The notes under the pieces were generated by a model. That model was not told the DNA's origin. It did not search any database and saw only the letters and a list, made by a program, of their open reading frames with translations. Below are positions 24,759-35,701 of a stretch of 64,000 bases of DNA, in pieces; positions within the stretch are counted from its first letter, which is position 1, and every line of letters begins with the position of its first letter. Origin of the DNA: Phallusia mammillata. Lineage: Eukaryota; Chordata; Ascidiacea; Phlebobranchia; Ascidiidae. The position numbers and the translations under genes were made by a program. The DNA lies in contig QLIY01000353.1 of the NCBI GenBank assembly GCA_003260075.1, positions 1 to 64,000 on the forward strand, given 5' to 3'.

Positions 24759-27700
24759 ATGGATTCACATTGGCTAATTTTACACGTGAGTTGCAAACGA
24801 AGTTTTTGGTTTGTGATAAAACTTTGCAGAACGCTGCACCACTATTATTTTATGAGCATCATACAAATTGAATGGTTGCCTGGGTCTAGTAAAGCTTTGT
24901 GTAGAGCAATATGTTGAGAAATATTCTTGAAGGCCATTTTGTCTGAAGTTAATGGAAATGGAAACACAAGCTTAAAAAATAGATAATGTATGACCCTTCA
25001 TGTATATCACTTTATTCCAGGTACTATTGAAAGATGTATAATAAACACAAATTAATGTTTTTTTAGTAAATGAAGGCCATCACAGATAAAAAAAAATGTG
25101 CAAATTAACAAGCAGCAAGTTGCATGACTCCAAATATTTGCAAAGTCATTTACCTACAACCACTAGCCTTGCGGTCACATCTAAAACTGCGGGCCCACTT
25201 GGATCACTTTGCCCGCCTGGCCCGCTTGGCCCAACACTTGGCCTGCCTCATGCAATTAAAAAACTGCGGCCCGCTTTTCGAGAGTATAAAAACTGCTGGT
25301 CCACAATATCCAGTGATTGGCCCGCCTCTTGCAAGGAAAAACTGCGGGCCCACTATATCCATTGCTTGGCCGTCTCTCGCAGGGAAAAACGGGCCAAGTG
25401 GGCCCACAGTTTTAGACATGACCCCTAGCCTTGCCTTATGCTGAAGTATCATTTCATATTAAGCAGTTAACCTTGATATGAAGTTCGTACTGGAACCCTT
25501 TGTGTATTTTTTAGGAATTTAAATTTCGAACATATTCTGCACTGTTCTGGTCATGGACAACAAACTTTCTTTTCCTACAAGTGTTTTTCTTTTTGTGGGT
25601 GATCAATCCTTGGAATCATGTTTACGTGGTTCATGGTATGTTTGGTATAGCTGCCAGTTTTGTTTTAATTGAAGTTTTATCCATAACTTTTCTAACTAAT
25701 TGTTTTGTTTTTATTTTGTAAAGAAGAGGTAGACAGACTATTATTATGAAAGTGAGATTGCGTTTTTTAAAAAGTACTCATAAACTTAAAGTTTTCTCAT
25801 GACATCCTATATCCAGTCACTTTCTGTGTTTTTAATAATCTCCTTAAATTCCAGATTATGTTCTACGCTTATTGTCATTTCATGTGTGGTTAGTAATATT
25901 CACTTTGGCTTTTGTAAGTGCAACCTACATTGCATTGTTTGCCAACCACTTCTCAGGTAAATTGCTTTCTGTAATTTTTTTAAATGCCTTACTTTTACCA
26001 CTTCCTTTTTTAAGTTGTTCCCAAGGTAGAAGTTTCTCATTATGAAACACTTAAAAAATGTTTCCATGGAAAACATGTGATGTACGTCTTGTGCCATAGT
26101 TTGCTGGCTATTGTCATTTTTACCTTTGTGTCTTTGTTGGTACCAAGTCAGTATTCTTCACCTCTTACTGACTGCTCTGCTCAAGCATCAACTGGAGAAA
26201 TGTATGTATATTAACATATGTGGTTAAGTCTTAGGCGGTCTCTTACTTTAGTTGTACCCGTGAACAATGCAGTAAAATTGTTCTAAGGATGGATGTCGTT
26301 TGTCTGGCTTTTTTAATTGTAGATTGTGATCACTGACTCACTAAAAATATTTGTTTATTTTGTGAAAATACACACAAAAGTTTTAAAGGGCATGGGCATT
26401 TTTAGGTAGTTGCAAATGACCAAAATTATCTTTTTTCTTTGATAAAATTTTTGAATAATTTTAAAGTGTTTTGTTTTTCTACAAGATGCTTCAATGAGCA
26501 CTGGTTGTTGCTGCTTCTGTTCAGTGGCTTTGTTGGGACTGTCAATTTCATAGCCAATGAAAAAGAACAAAAATATTGCTTGAGTTTTCCATTAGTTCAA
26601 GTATGTTTATCAATTCATTTGTGCGCATATGCTTCTTGCTAGTTTCAACTTTTTTTCATTACTTCAGCAAACAAGGCTACTGTATTTGAAATGCAACTTT
26701 TCAACAATTGTAAAGAATGCCACAATTTCATGCACAAGACTTCTTCGCAATTTTGTAATGTTTTATTACTTCTTGGGATTTGTGCCCAGAGATTTAATAG
26801 CAGGTTTTCTTGGCCTTAAAACATGGTAAGTTTAATTAAATGCAATTAACTGTGATTAAGTCAATACTGTTATTTTATGACACTTTTAGTGATTACCATG
26901 TGATAAGTGTTATGAACATATTTGCAATTCTACCAATCCTTTGGACATTGCTTCTTTGTGGAACTTTACTATTGGTTTTTCATGATGTGTCTTGGAATTT
27001 ATTCAACCTGTGCAACACGAAGGTATTTACACAACACATTTTTTTTCCTTAAAACATTCAGCAAATATATTGTATCTATTCTTGCAGCGATATAATTTCT
27101 TGCTCGAGTCAGTGTTTCCAGAGGATGCAACCAAGATCCTCACTGCCAATTTGAATGGGAAACAGCCCCCACTTGTACAGGTATTTGTTGCCTGAGTTTG
27201 ATACATATTTTATACATTTGAACTAGTCATACAGGCAGGGTACAGTGACAATTGGGTGTTTTAACACTAGAAGTGCCAGGCAATTTGTAATAAGTCAATC
27301 TTAGCATCTTTTTTGGTTATTTTGATTTTTGAAACTTAGATGGAACATTTGGAGAAAAAACAACATTTTGCAGCATCTGACAAAAAAGCAGATTCAAATG
27401 CACAGTAAACATGATTTCATGTCACAACATTTATTTTCATCCGTTCTTCCTCTTGCTTCCATTTTTCCACTGCCTTAATAAGTTTTTCACTATAAGCTGA
27501 CATTCGCTCACTTTTTCTTTTGGAATGTTTTGGTGTGGGCATACTCAACTTTGCTTGGTTTGGATCACCCTTTTTACCACTGCGTTTGCCAAGGGAACGG
27601 CCAATTTCAAAGGTCTTGATAGATTTTGCCTTTAGCTTTTTGGGAGTTAATGGGCGATTGGTTGTTATGGTTTCTGATAGTTTTTTATTTGTCTCTGGTG

Positions 27701-30700
27701 TTTTGGTCTTGATAGACGGTGAGGGTAAAAGTTGTGATTCCTCTTTTTTGTGTGTTGGGGAGTGGATATCAACTGCAATACTGTACTGTCTCATAGAACT
27801 ACTGTGTGAAGAGAGGTTTGTGCGTTCCAGTGTTTTTGCTTTCTTATCCCAAGCCATCTGTGTACTGCTCATTCCTTCATTACCCTCCAGGTAAAAAGAG
27901 TTCACACCACTTCTACGTTTCTCTTCAGGAATAGCGGAAAATCGCTTGAACTCTTCTGCAGTCATGCGATGCCAACGTGAATTTAGAGTTGGCAGTTCTC
28001 TCCCAATTGTTGACTGAAATTCATAGTAGGATTGAACTTGGTCTGAAGCCTCCCAGTTCAGTTTTGTCATAGAGCCTGAATTGTGGCGACATGTTTTTCT
28101 TGAAGTCCCACAGATTGAACAAATCTTGGGACTACCACTGTGGTCTGAGTGAAGAGATTTGACACTTGGTGTTCGGGTTACTTGTGGTGTTGTGCGATAT
28201 CCCCATCCTCGGGGCAAACTTCCACTATATCCAGGTCCAATTTGGCCAATTGGTGGCACTGCCAATCGTGACCGGTCTATTGAACCAGTTGAATATTTTC
28301 TGTAACTGTAATAAATTTGAAGTTAAAAACTAAATTGTAATTCTGGGTGTAATGACCTAAACTGGGGTGACAAACATGTGACCAGTAGGACACATGTGAC
28401 TTTTTACTCAATTATTGTGGCCAACATCATAGTTTAATGCACATTTTCATGTTTTTAAAAATTGTAGTGTTTTAAACAGGGTCGAATTTGTTGTGCAATT
28501 CATACACCCTGTATTACCAAATGTGTTTTCACTAATGACCCAAAAACTGCATGTATTTCTATTTACCTTTTCATTCGTAACATTGTGCTGGTCACAGAGC
28601 TGGAACCAGAACTTTGTCGATGTTGTGTGTTGGACTGGAAGCTGTAATGGCTATTGCTTCCCCCACGTTGAAAGTTGCTAAAAAACATTTTTTTTAAAGT
28701 GCTCTTTTAAGTCATGTATGTTGCTGCAGTTCTATTATGGTATAGAAGAAGTGTGGTTAAACACGTAACATACTATGACTTTTTCCTGTGGAGTGGTGTA
28801 CCCATGATGCTGGTAATACTTTTTTTAAATCTTTCTTTCGGTGTTAGTGTGGAATTGTTTGCAGATCTTGAAGATGATATTTTGTGCTGCTGCCATCTGT
28901 TGTTGATAACTCGATAGGCAATTTCACGAACCTGCAAGAATTATATGACTGAAAACTCATTTCAAGATGTGTATTGTATCATGCAATACCTCTTTGTTTA
29001 CAGCAGTGTAAAGAATAAAAATAAATACTCCTTGTAGACCATTCAGGATCACATGTATGTATTGAAATGCAATATTTGCAGTCTGGTTTTCAAGATTGAC
29101 AAGAAAACCAATTAGCCAAGGTACCCCAAGAATTGGAAACAACACCAGTATTCCCTTAGTTGTATTCCTGGATACACAGAAATTGCAGGCAAATTTTTGC
29201 TGTGATTTCATTGCACTTACCATAAATGCTTAAAGTTTTGACTTTTTTGACTAGCCGGCTTCATTGTGTCTGTTTTAAGACTGAGTCGCAACACAAAAGA
29301 AACTGTGTGCATCAGAATAAAGAAGTTGATTGCAAATATGAATATGAGTGGCCCCAGTGCTGACCATATCATATTGCTTGAGATACTCAACCAGCAGTAC
29401 TCTTGTGTTGTGTTCTATGCCAAAGAGTTAGTGGTTAGTTTGTGAAGTCAGTTAAATCTTCTCCTGTGTGGTTGTTTACCTTTCTTAGAGGACTAATTTC
29501 AACTCTAGTCTGACCAGATGGACACTGAAGATCATGCTGTTTTTCAACATAACTGTCGTTCGAAAATCCAATTGCTTTAAAATATGTAAAGAAGTCAATG
29601 GATCTAAAGTCATTAAATAAAGGAAATAAAATGATCTATACCTGAAGAAACCAGTACGATAAGACCAGGAATTCCCCATCCAGCTGCAAATTTCATCCAG
29701 CCCAGTCTTGTGGATTTCATGCTTTTTATGACCAAGTTAACATAAAGAACGATGCCCTCAATTAACATCCACATTCCACTTGCCAACATGAAATAGTGAC
29801 TGAAAAAGGTTTGCCCCCCCCCCTAACATCCACATTCCACTTGCCAACATGAAATAGTGACTGAAAAAGGTGTTCATAAATTTCATGAAAATGCGGAAGA
29901 AAAAGCTTAATGTCTTTTCTAAACTCACCTAAGAAACACAATAGCTCCACATAAACTGCTGATCCCATATGCTGCTTCACTGAGAAGTCTAATCATGTGA
30001 AAAGAGCCCAATGCTGCCACAAAGTTAGTGTGGACAATTGTTCTTTCTTTTGCTTTGGCACTGCTAGTAGACACAGTTTTGGATCTTCGACGAAGCACAA
30101 GAATCAGACTTAGAAAAGTAACTAGTAAACAGACAAATGACAATCCCTCCATGACATATTCAAGAATCTGTAAATTCCAAAAAATTATATTCGGAAGTTT
30201 GTGAAATACAAATATTAGTCAAAAATAAATTTTTATTAAACTATTTTGGCCCGATAAAATTTGCATTTTTTAATGTCTGTTACACATCAGTACCTAATAG
30301 AATTTTAAAGCAGTGAAACTTTTAAAATACCAGATGGTCACATACTTTTACTTTAGAAAGGCCACCCTTCTCTTTTCATAAAATCTTAGTGAACAGTATG
30401 GTCTTATCAGCATTTTTTTTACCTGTATAACATTTTGGTGAAACTTGGGAATCATGAACGAATGTGGTGTGACTTGAAACAAAATTGCAAACTTGGTTGT
30501 GTGATTGCAAAAGCAAGTAACTGAATCGGATCCAGAAGCAGTTGTGATGCATCCAGTAGAAAACCAGTGGTGTGAGGTCTCATTTAAATACTCACAAGTT
30601 AAGCTGTCAAACAAGGGATTTAGTTATATGAGTATATGTGGGAGTAGACACAGTATCATACTTTCTGTCATTTTTCTTGATAGGTTGATTAAAAGATAGT

Positions 30701-33198
30701 GAAATTGAAACGTCATTACCCTCCTCGGTATATGCATTAACTGAGACAATAGACTCATTGTTTGCTGTACATTGGAGGGCACCCTCTTTGGTCCTGTTGA
30801 CAACAAACTTGTAAATGGTGCATTACGATTTTACTTCTCCACTTACCCTTGAAGTATTGTGGAAAGTGTTGTATATTCTACAAATACCAGAAGGCCAATC
30901 TTAAGTTTATCGATCTGGTTCTTTTTGTCCACTGCGATTACTGTGCCACTTCTGAACTTCACAGGTTCAAAAAATGTTGACCTGTCTCTCTGTCAGAAGA
31001 TAGTTTTTTTTATTAAAAAGACAGGGGTAAAGTACACAAAAAAGGAAGGAATGAACAAAATTGTTTGCAAATCTTACCAGTTATTTTGGAAACTGATGAT
31101 ACAAACAGTAATAAAACTCTGTTTTTTATCAGATGAAGCAACTATGTAACGTGAAGTATTTTTCTCAAATACATGGGCATTAAAAAACCTCTACAGCATA
31201 GTTAGGGCAACATTCAGTACGCTATAACTAGTCTGACCTTGACATATGCATTGAAAATTCCATTTTTGTTGAAGTCCCAATTGACACCTTCACCTTCAAG
31301 TCCTTTGTCTCGAAGCCATCTTTCCAACTAAACATTACACAGCAAAGGTTACATAAATGTTTTTTTAAATATATTCACATAGTGTTACCGAGTTTGCAAT
31401 ATGTATGGCCTGTGCTTTGGTAAGACTCGCATGTTCATCTTTCAGCTTGTTTAGTTGTCTCTCTAGGCTTGGATTAATTTCAAGGGCATCCGATGGCAAT
31501 ATTTCAGTAAATATTTCTGGTGAATGTACAACCAAGGGAAGGGGTGGCGGAGGTTCTGAATTAGACACAAAAAAGGCTGATTTGGGGACTTCACAACCTT
31601 CTATTACTATTTCTTTGCAACAAAGTTGTCTTTTTTCCTGTTTACGTTTAAGTTAAGACCAATAAATTTGTATTTGTAACACATGATGTTTTATGTCTGT
31701 CAAGCAAAATACAATATGCTATTGCTGTTTGACTGTCTCTGAAAACATCTTACAGTTAAGCTTTTCTTGTTAACCACAAATTAAATGTATACTTTAAATA
31801 ATCATAACCTTAAAATGTAAACTTGACTTCATAGTCTAAGAATTTAAATACATACTAATGGTGTTCACAAACCTGGCAGAACCCAAGCAAAGCAATTATC
31901 GTTTTTTATATTAGTGGGATTGTAACAACATCTTCTTTGAGTACACAATTCCTTTGTTATATGGCCAGCACCACAACTTTTTGTAAGGTTGCATTCTAAA
32001 AAGGAAACAATATTTGTCAAACAAAAGATATAGAAGACCAAAAACTAGTTCAAGGCTGTTTATCTACTGTTTGATAAAACAATCTCACGTTTTGGTTTGA
32101 CAACCCCAAATCCTAGAAATAATAGAAGCAGTATCTTATAACTCCATATGCGGACCATTTCACATGAATCATCAGATAAAATTCTTCTGAAACATATCTT
32201 GATTTCCTTGACAAACAAAAATACAGGAAGAATCTTCTTAATAAAAGTTTACATACATGACAATTCACAAAGAGCTGAAAATAAATGTAAGACAAGACAC
32301 GCCTGACAGATGGTGACACGTACTGATACCAACTTAGGGCTTGATTATCCACCAAGACAGGATGTTGCATCAGAAGATTAATTGATTTATCTGTCACGTA
32401 CAATGTAATGCCATTTGATGCGATGTCCAGTTTATTTTTGGGCACATCGCATCATGCTGGCTGCAAAAAAACTTTTCATGTTTTATGTGATTTTTATTTT
32501 GCCAGCATTTGGCATTCCAGCATCTCAGTCATGTCACTTGCCACTCAGCAAATGTTCGAAAACAAATATTTTCTTTGGAAAGGGGAGGTGTTGGTAACAG
32601 GTCCTCAAAGTGGAATGTGATTGCCGATGAGTGTTTGCTTTGTATCAAAAACTTGACCAATGCCTTGACCGACCACAATCTTAAACATTCAAGTATGTTT
32701 TTCAACCATTCAGTCTTCTTAAAAAAATTGCAATTACTACAAAAACTGTAGTGTAAATCAAACTTACTTATTTTTTTGTCCTTTAGGCCTCTTTGATAAT
32801 GACCAGAAGGGCATTTCTCGCCTTTCCTCAAAATCATCAACCTCATCTCAGTCTAGCACAGGTATGCCTATGTGACTTTCTGAAAACCTCAATTCTTGAA
32901 ATGACAGTTAGAGTGTGAGTTGAACCAATGCTAAATTAGTTTTAATTTGACCTTTTATGTGGTGAGGTGTTCTTGCTTTGTTGTGTGTTTACCAACATCT
33001 ATTTTGTTTTCTATTAGATGAAAAATCTCCATTTTTATCTGTTTCCACGTTGCGTCGACGTCCATTGCAATCTGATGCAAGCAATTCTCCAAACATGTCA
33101 TACTTCGATGTAAGTATAGATTGCAACGAATCAACCGCGTGTTTTTCAACCTTTTAAAGTTTTCAATACTTCTGTTTGGGCGTAACGATTAGTGCACT

Positions 33199-33244
<46 letters not shown>

Positions 33245-34781
33245 TGCACTTTTAAAATGTAAGATAATAAAAATGTACGAAAGTATTTTTCGATCGGTGG
33301 TGGTCCCAGACTCATAAAAAATCTTTAATCCCGTGGACTCGATCAAAAAAACTCTGACTTGGATAATAAATATTTGTTTCCATTTTGCAAAGCCATAAAT
33401 GTTCCTACTTCAAAGGTATCTTCTTTGGACGCCACCACAACAAACTCGGGCAACGTAAATTCGCCTTATCGCAGTGGACCAAATCTGGTTATCCCGACGC
33501 CAAAGTTGTGGACACGACAGCTGTATAAGGTACCTCGCTTGTTATATGATTCAATGCCTTTCTTTGGAAATGATAACTTAACAAATCCGTTTTTACCTTT
33601 TAGGGGAGCTTCAGCAATTCACCAGTGACACAAAATGCAGATGGTTATAACGAAAAGGTGAACCAAGCTTTCATTTTGCCGCACATTGTGTGAGAAAGTA
33701 TATATCGATTACAACAAACGTATTTAATGTAGGCCCGGTTTCATTGGCTAATGAGGGTATTACACAAATTCCGTTTATACGATGTTACTGTATATTACGA
33801 AAAAAACTACTTTTTTTAGTCTACTGTGTTTGGAAGATTGTAAGTTTTTGAGATCAAACGTTTTTCTAATGATGTTTGTAAACCCGTGTAAGTGTACGAT
33901 TAAGTAATCGTTAATCACATATGTTCTCAGGTCGACCAGCACCAGTTAAATACACAAATGAGCGGCCTTTTTGCAAGGATCGAGAAATTGGCCAAGAAGT
34001 TCTCCATCGTTTCTTACTTAATTAAAAAGGTGAACATCGTAGCGCAGAATCGTAAAAAAGCTATTTCAAATCAATTTCCAGCTAAGCACTGCAAATCGTG
34101 ACTGGCCATTTCCTATGTTCGCCTTAAAAAGCTCTGCTCGTGTTTTAGATGCCAGACCGTAGCGCTGCCAACTTGTTTTCCGGGCGATGCGTGTGTAAAT
34201 GGGCACTGCAGAGCATTTCGATTGTGGTGGAAGCCTCATTTACCGAGGACAATTTTGGCGTGGTGCAGCGCCGACTTCATGAGATTATAGCAGTGCTTCT
34301 GGATCTCCACACTGTAAGCGACTGTTTTTGGCATTTTTACTTTGCAATTGATGTGATAATGTCCTTTGCATAAGTTACGGTAAAATGTTACACGGGTACA
34401 CACTACTACAATACATGATACTGGTCATCCAGTATTCTTGTTGCACAGCTTCCAGCTCTAGTAAATCGTGCCTAAACTATTTTGAACCAAATTGATTAAA
34501 AAAAATGTCAAACATCGGCTTGCACATTCGAAGCATTCTACAGCCAATTTTTTTTAACCTCGCACATTTCTACACAGGCCCTGGAAAAATACAACAAACT
34601 GCCAGTAGCTTCTTCATCGCAAGCAGTACTTTCCCTATTGCGAGAAATTCGTGGCTTGAGGAACGAATGCAAAAACGCGATTTATCGCATCACTAACACG
34701 TTTGGCTCCCACCTTGACGCCGTTCCCATCAACCCCGACCATAAACGCAAGCTACGGGGGTTTGTTGAACACAAGGAATGA
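24759..34781 (+). CDS. NDC1: NDC1 transmembrane nucleoporin (16 exons, 641 aa)
   Basis: Membrane-ring nucleoporin that anchors the nuclear pore complex. Exons: 24759-24785, 25515-25635, 25855-25956, 26015-26201, 26486-26600, 26668-26825, 26890-27022, 27088-27180, 32506-32692, 32787-32861, 33018-33109, 33416-33529, 33604-33657, 33931-34029, 34149-34313, 34578-34781. The N-terminal half carries about six membrane segments, including RNFVMFYYFLGFVPRD. The C-terminal soluble part has VVEASFTEDNFGVVQ and AIYRITNTFGSHLDAV, both highly characteristic of NDC1. Length is close to the vertebrate protein (about 674 aa). Intron 8 (27181-32505) contains an adhesion GPCR gene on the other strand. The 9-residue first exon and the start of the exon at 33416 are the least certain parts. 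An AATAAA lies at 34838. Confidence 0.92.
25172..25425. mobile_element. MITE with internal GC-rich repeats, TSD tagccttg
   Basis: The ends form a long imperfect inverted repeat (GGTCACATCTAAAACTGCGG against its complement at the right end), flanked by the direct 8-mer tagccttg at 25164-25171 and 25426-25433. Inside, a unit starting AAAACTGCGGGCCCACT recurs imperfectly about four times. It is much more GC-rich than its surroundings, non-coding, and lies in NDC1 intron 1. Confidence 0.7.
27417..32158 (-). CDS. Adhesion GPCR with trefoil-like N terminus, nested in an NDC1 intron (15 exons, about 992 aa)
   Basis: Exons in transcript order: 32089-32158, 31883-31995, 31389-31637, 31238-31327, 30847-30989, 30662-30793, 30423-30603, 29929-30167, 29642-29799, 29480-29574, 29221-29399, 28990-29167, 28780-28931, 28567-28677, 27417-28305. 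The first exon encodes a signal peptide (ILLLLFLGFG). Exon 2 has a P-type/trefoil-like pattern (CGAGHITKELC then RRCCYN). A GAIN-like region ends in a GPS (CFCNHTTKFAILF), followed by seven TM segments, with YCWLS after extracellular loop 2 and VLFPILGVPWLIGF in TM6. The cytoplasmic tail is about 380 residues, Ser/Arg-rich, with CSICGTSRKTC. The intron at 30604-30661 is only 58 nt. The end of exon 2 is uncertain: only a weak donor (gttctg) keeps phase. The ligand is unknown. Confidence 0.85.
29762..29873. repeat. Duplicated TM3 exon fragment across a C10 junction
   Basis: Part of the adhesion-GPCR TM3 exon and its splice acceptor occurs twice (about 29762-29808 and 29824-29871), separated by exactly ten C (29814-29823). 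Only the 29642-29799 copy continues into a complete exon. The other is a truncated fragment, most simply an unmerged contig overlap. Confidence 0.75.
33200..33244. repeat. 45-base poly-C run, probable gap filler
   Basis: A pure C run in NDC1 intron 11. The neighbouring exons are in phase across it, so no coding sequence need be lost. Confidence 0.55.
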
Positions 34782-35701
34782 TTTGTGATTGTATGAAGTA
34801 AATTTGATTCGGTTGTTTTTTTCGTGTGTAGTAAATTAATAAAAAATAACTTTGCAAAGAATTTTGTTTTGTGCGTTCAGTTTTACTATGAATTTAAAAA
34901 AGAACCAAACGTTGGAAAATGGGTCGTACACACCGCGAAAGTACTGCGGAATCGGTTCGACTATATTAAATTGCGCTACACAATTTTATCACGATAACCA
35001 GGTGTTTTATTTCTTTAAAATATAGGCCTATAAGAAGCAACAACAGAAATGCATAGACTCGGTGCGTTTTACCGCGAACAATAACACAGCAAGGATCTTT
35101 TGATATAAAACCCTGCCAATCATGGCTGCGAAGTTTGGTTACAAAAATGTCTTCGGGACGACAAACAAAGACGATGTAATGAGTTGATTGTGAAACCCTT
35201 CTATGTTTACGGCGCGACATAATAGCTGTTAATTCGTTTTGTTTTCCTATTGTTCTGCCAGGGAATGAAAGCGCGAAGGCATGTTTCCCATCAAGCCTGT
35301 AAAATGAATAAAGGTGTCACAGTACACGATACGGCACTGACAAATGCTTATGTTTTTGTGTTACTAGCAGCAAGGCAAATTCCGAAATACATTTATTTCA
35401 TTTTAAAGCGTAAAGTTAGGAAGGCGTTAAATCATCGGTGCCGAAAGTGGCTGTATAAGAATGTAACGGGTTAGGTATTGTTGCGATTCGACCATTTCTT
35501 GCCGTAACAATATTGAATGTTATGTAAATACGGCTGGTCTGAAAGAAATTGTATTTGCCTGACAGGAGGGAAGGGCGACCAGTTTGATACAATACAAGCA
35601 CGTTCAGTCGTTTAGTGACGGGTTGCGGACAAAAGACAGACGACATTATATTGATTTAATACTTAACCTGCTGTTGCACAAAGTCTGTTGTATACTTAAA
35701 C
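34782..35701. other. Intergenic region after NDC1
   Basis: Contains the NDC1 polyadenylation signal candidate (34838-34843) and a TAGGCCTA octamer at 35023-35030. No further gene is recognised. Confidence 0.4.

Noticed and set aside
27520..27894. 124-codon + strand frame opposite the adhesion-GPCR tail exon
   Set aside because: It is the shadow of the long minus-strand tail exon, which is supported by in-phase splicing to 7TM exons.
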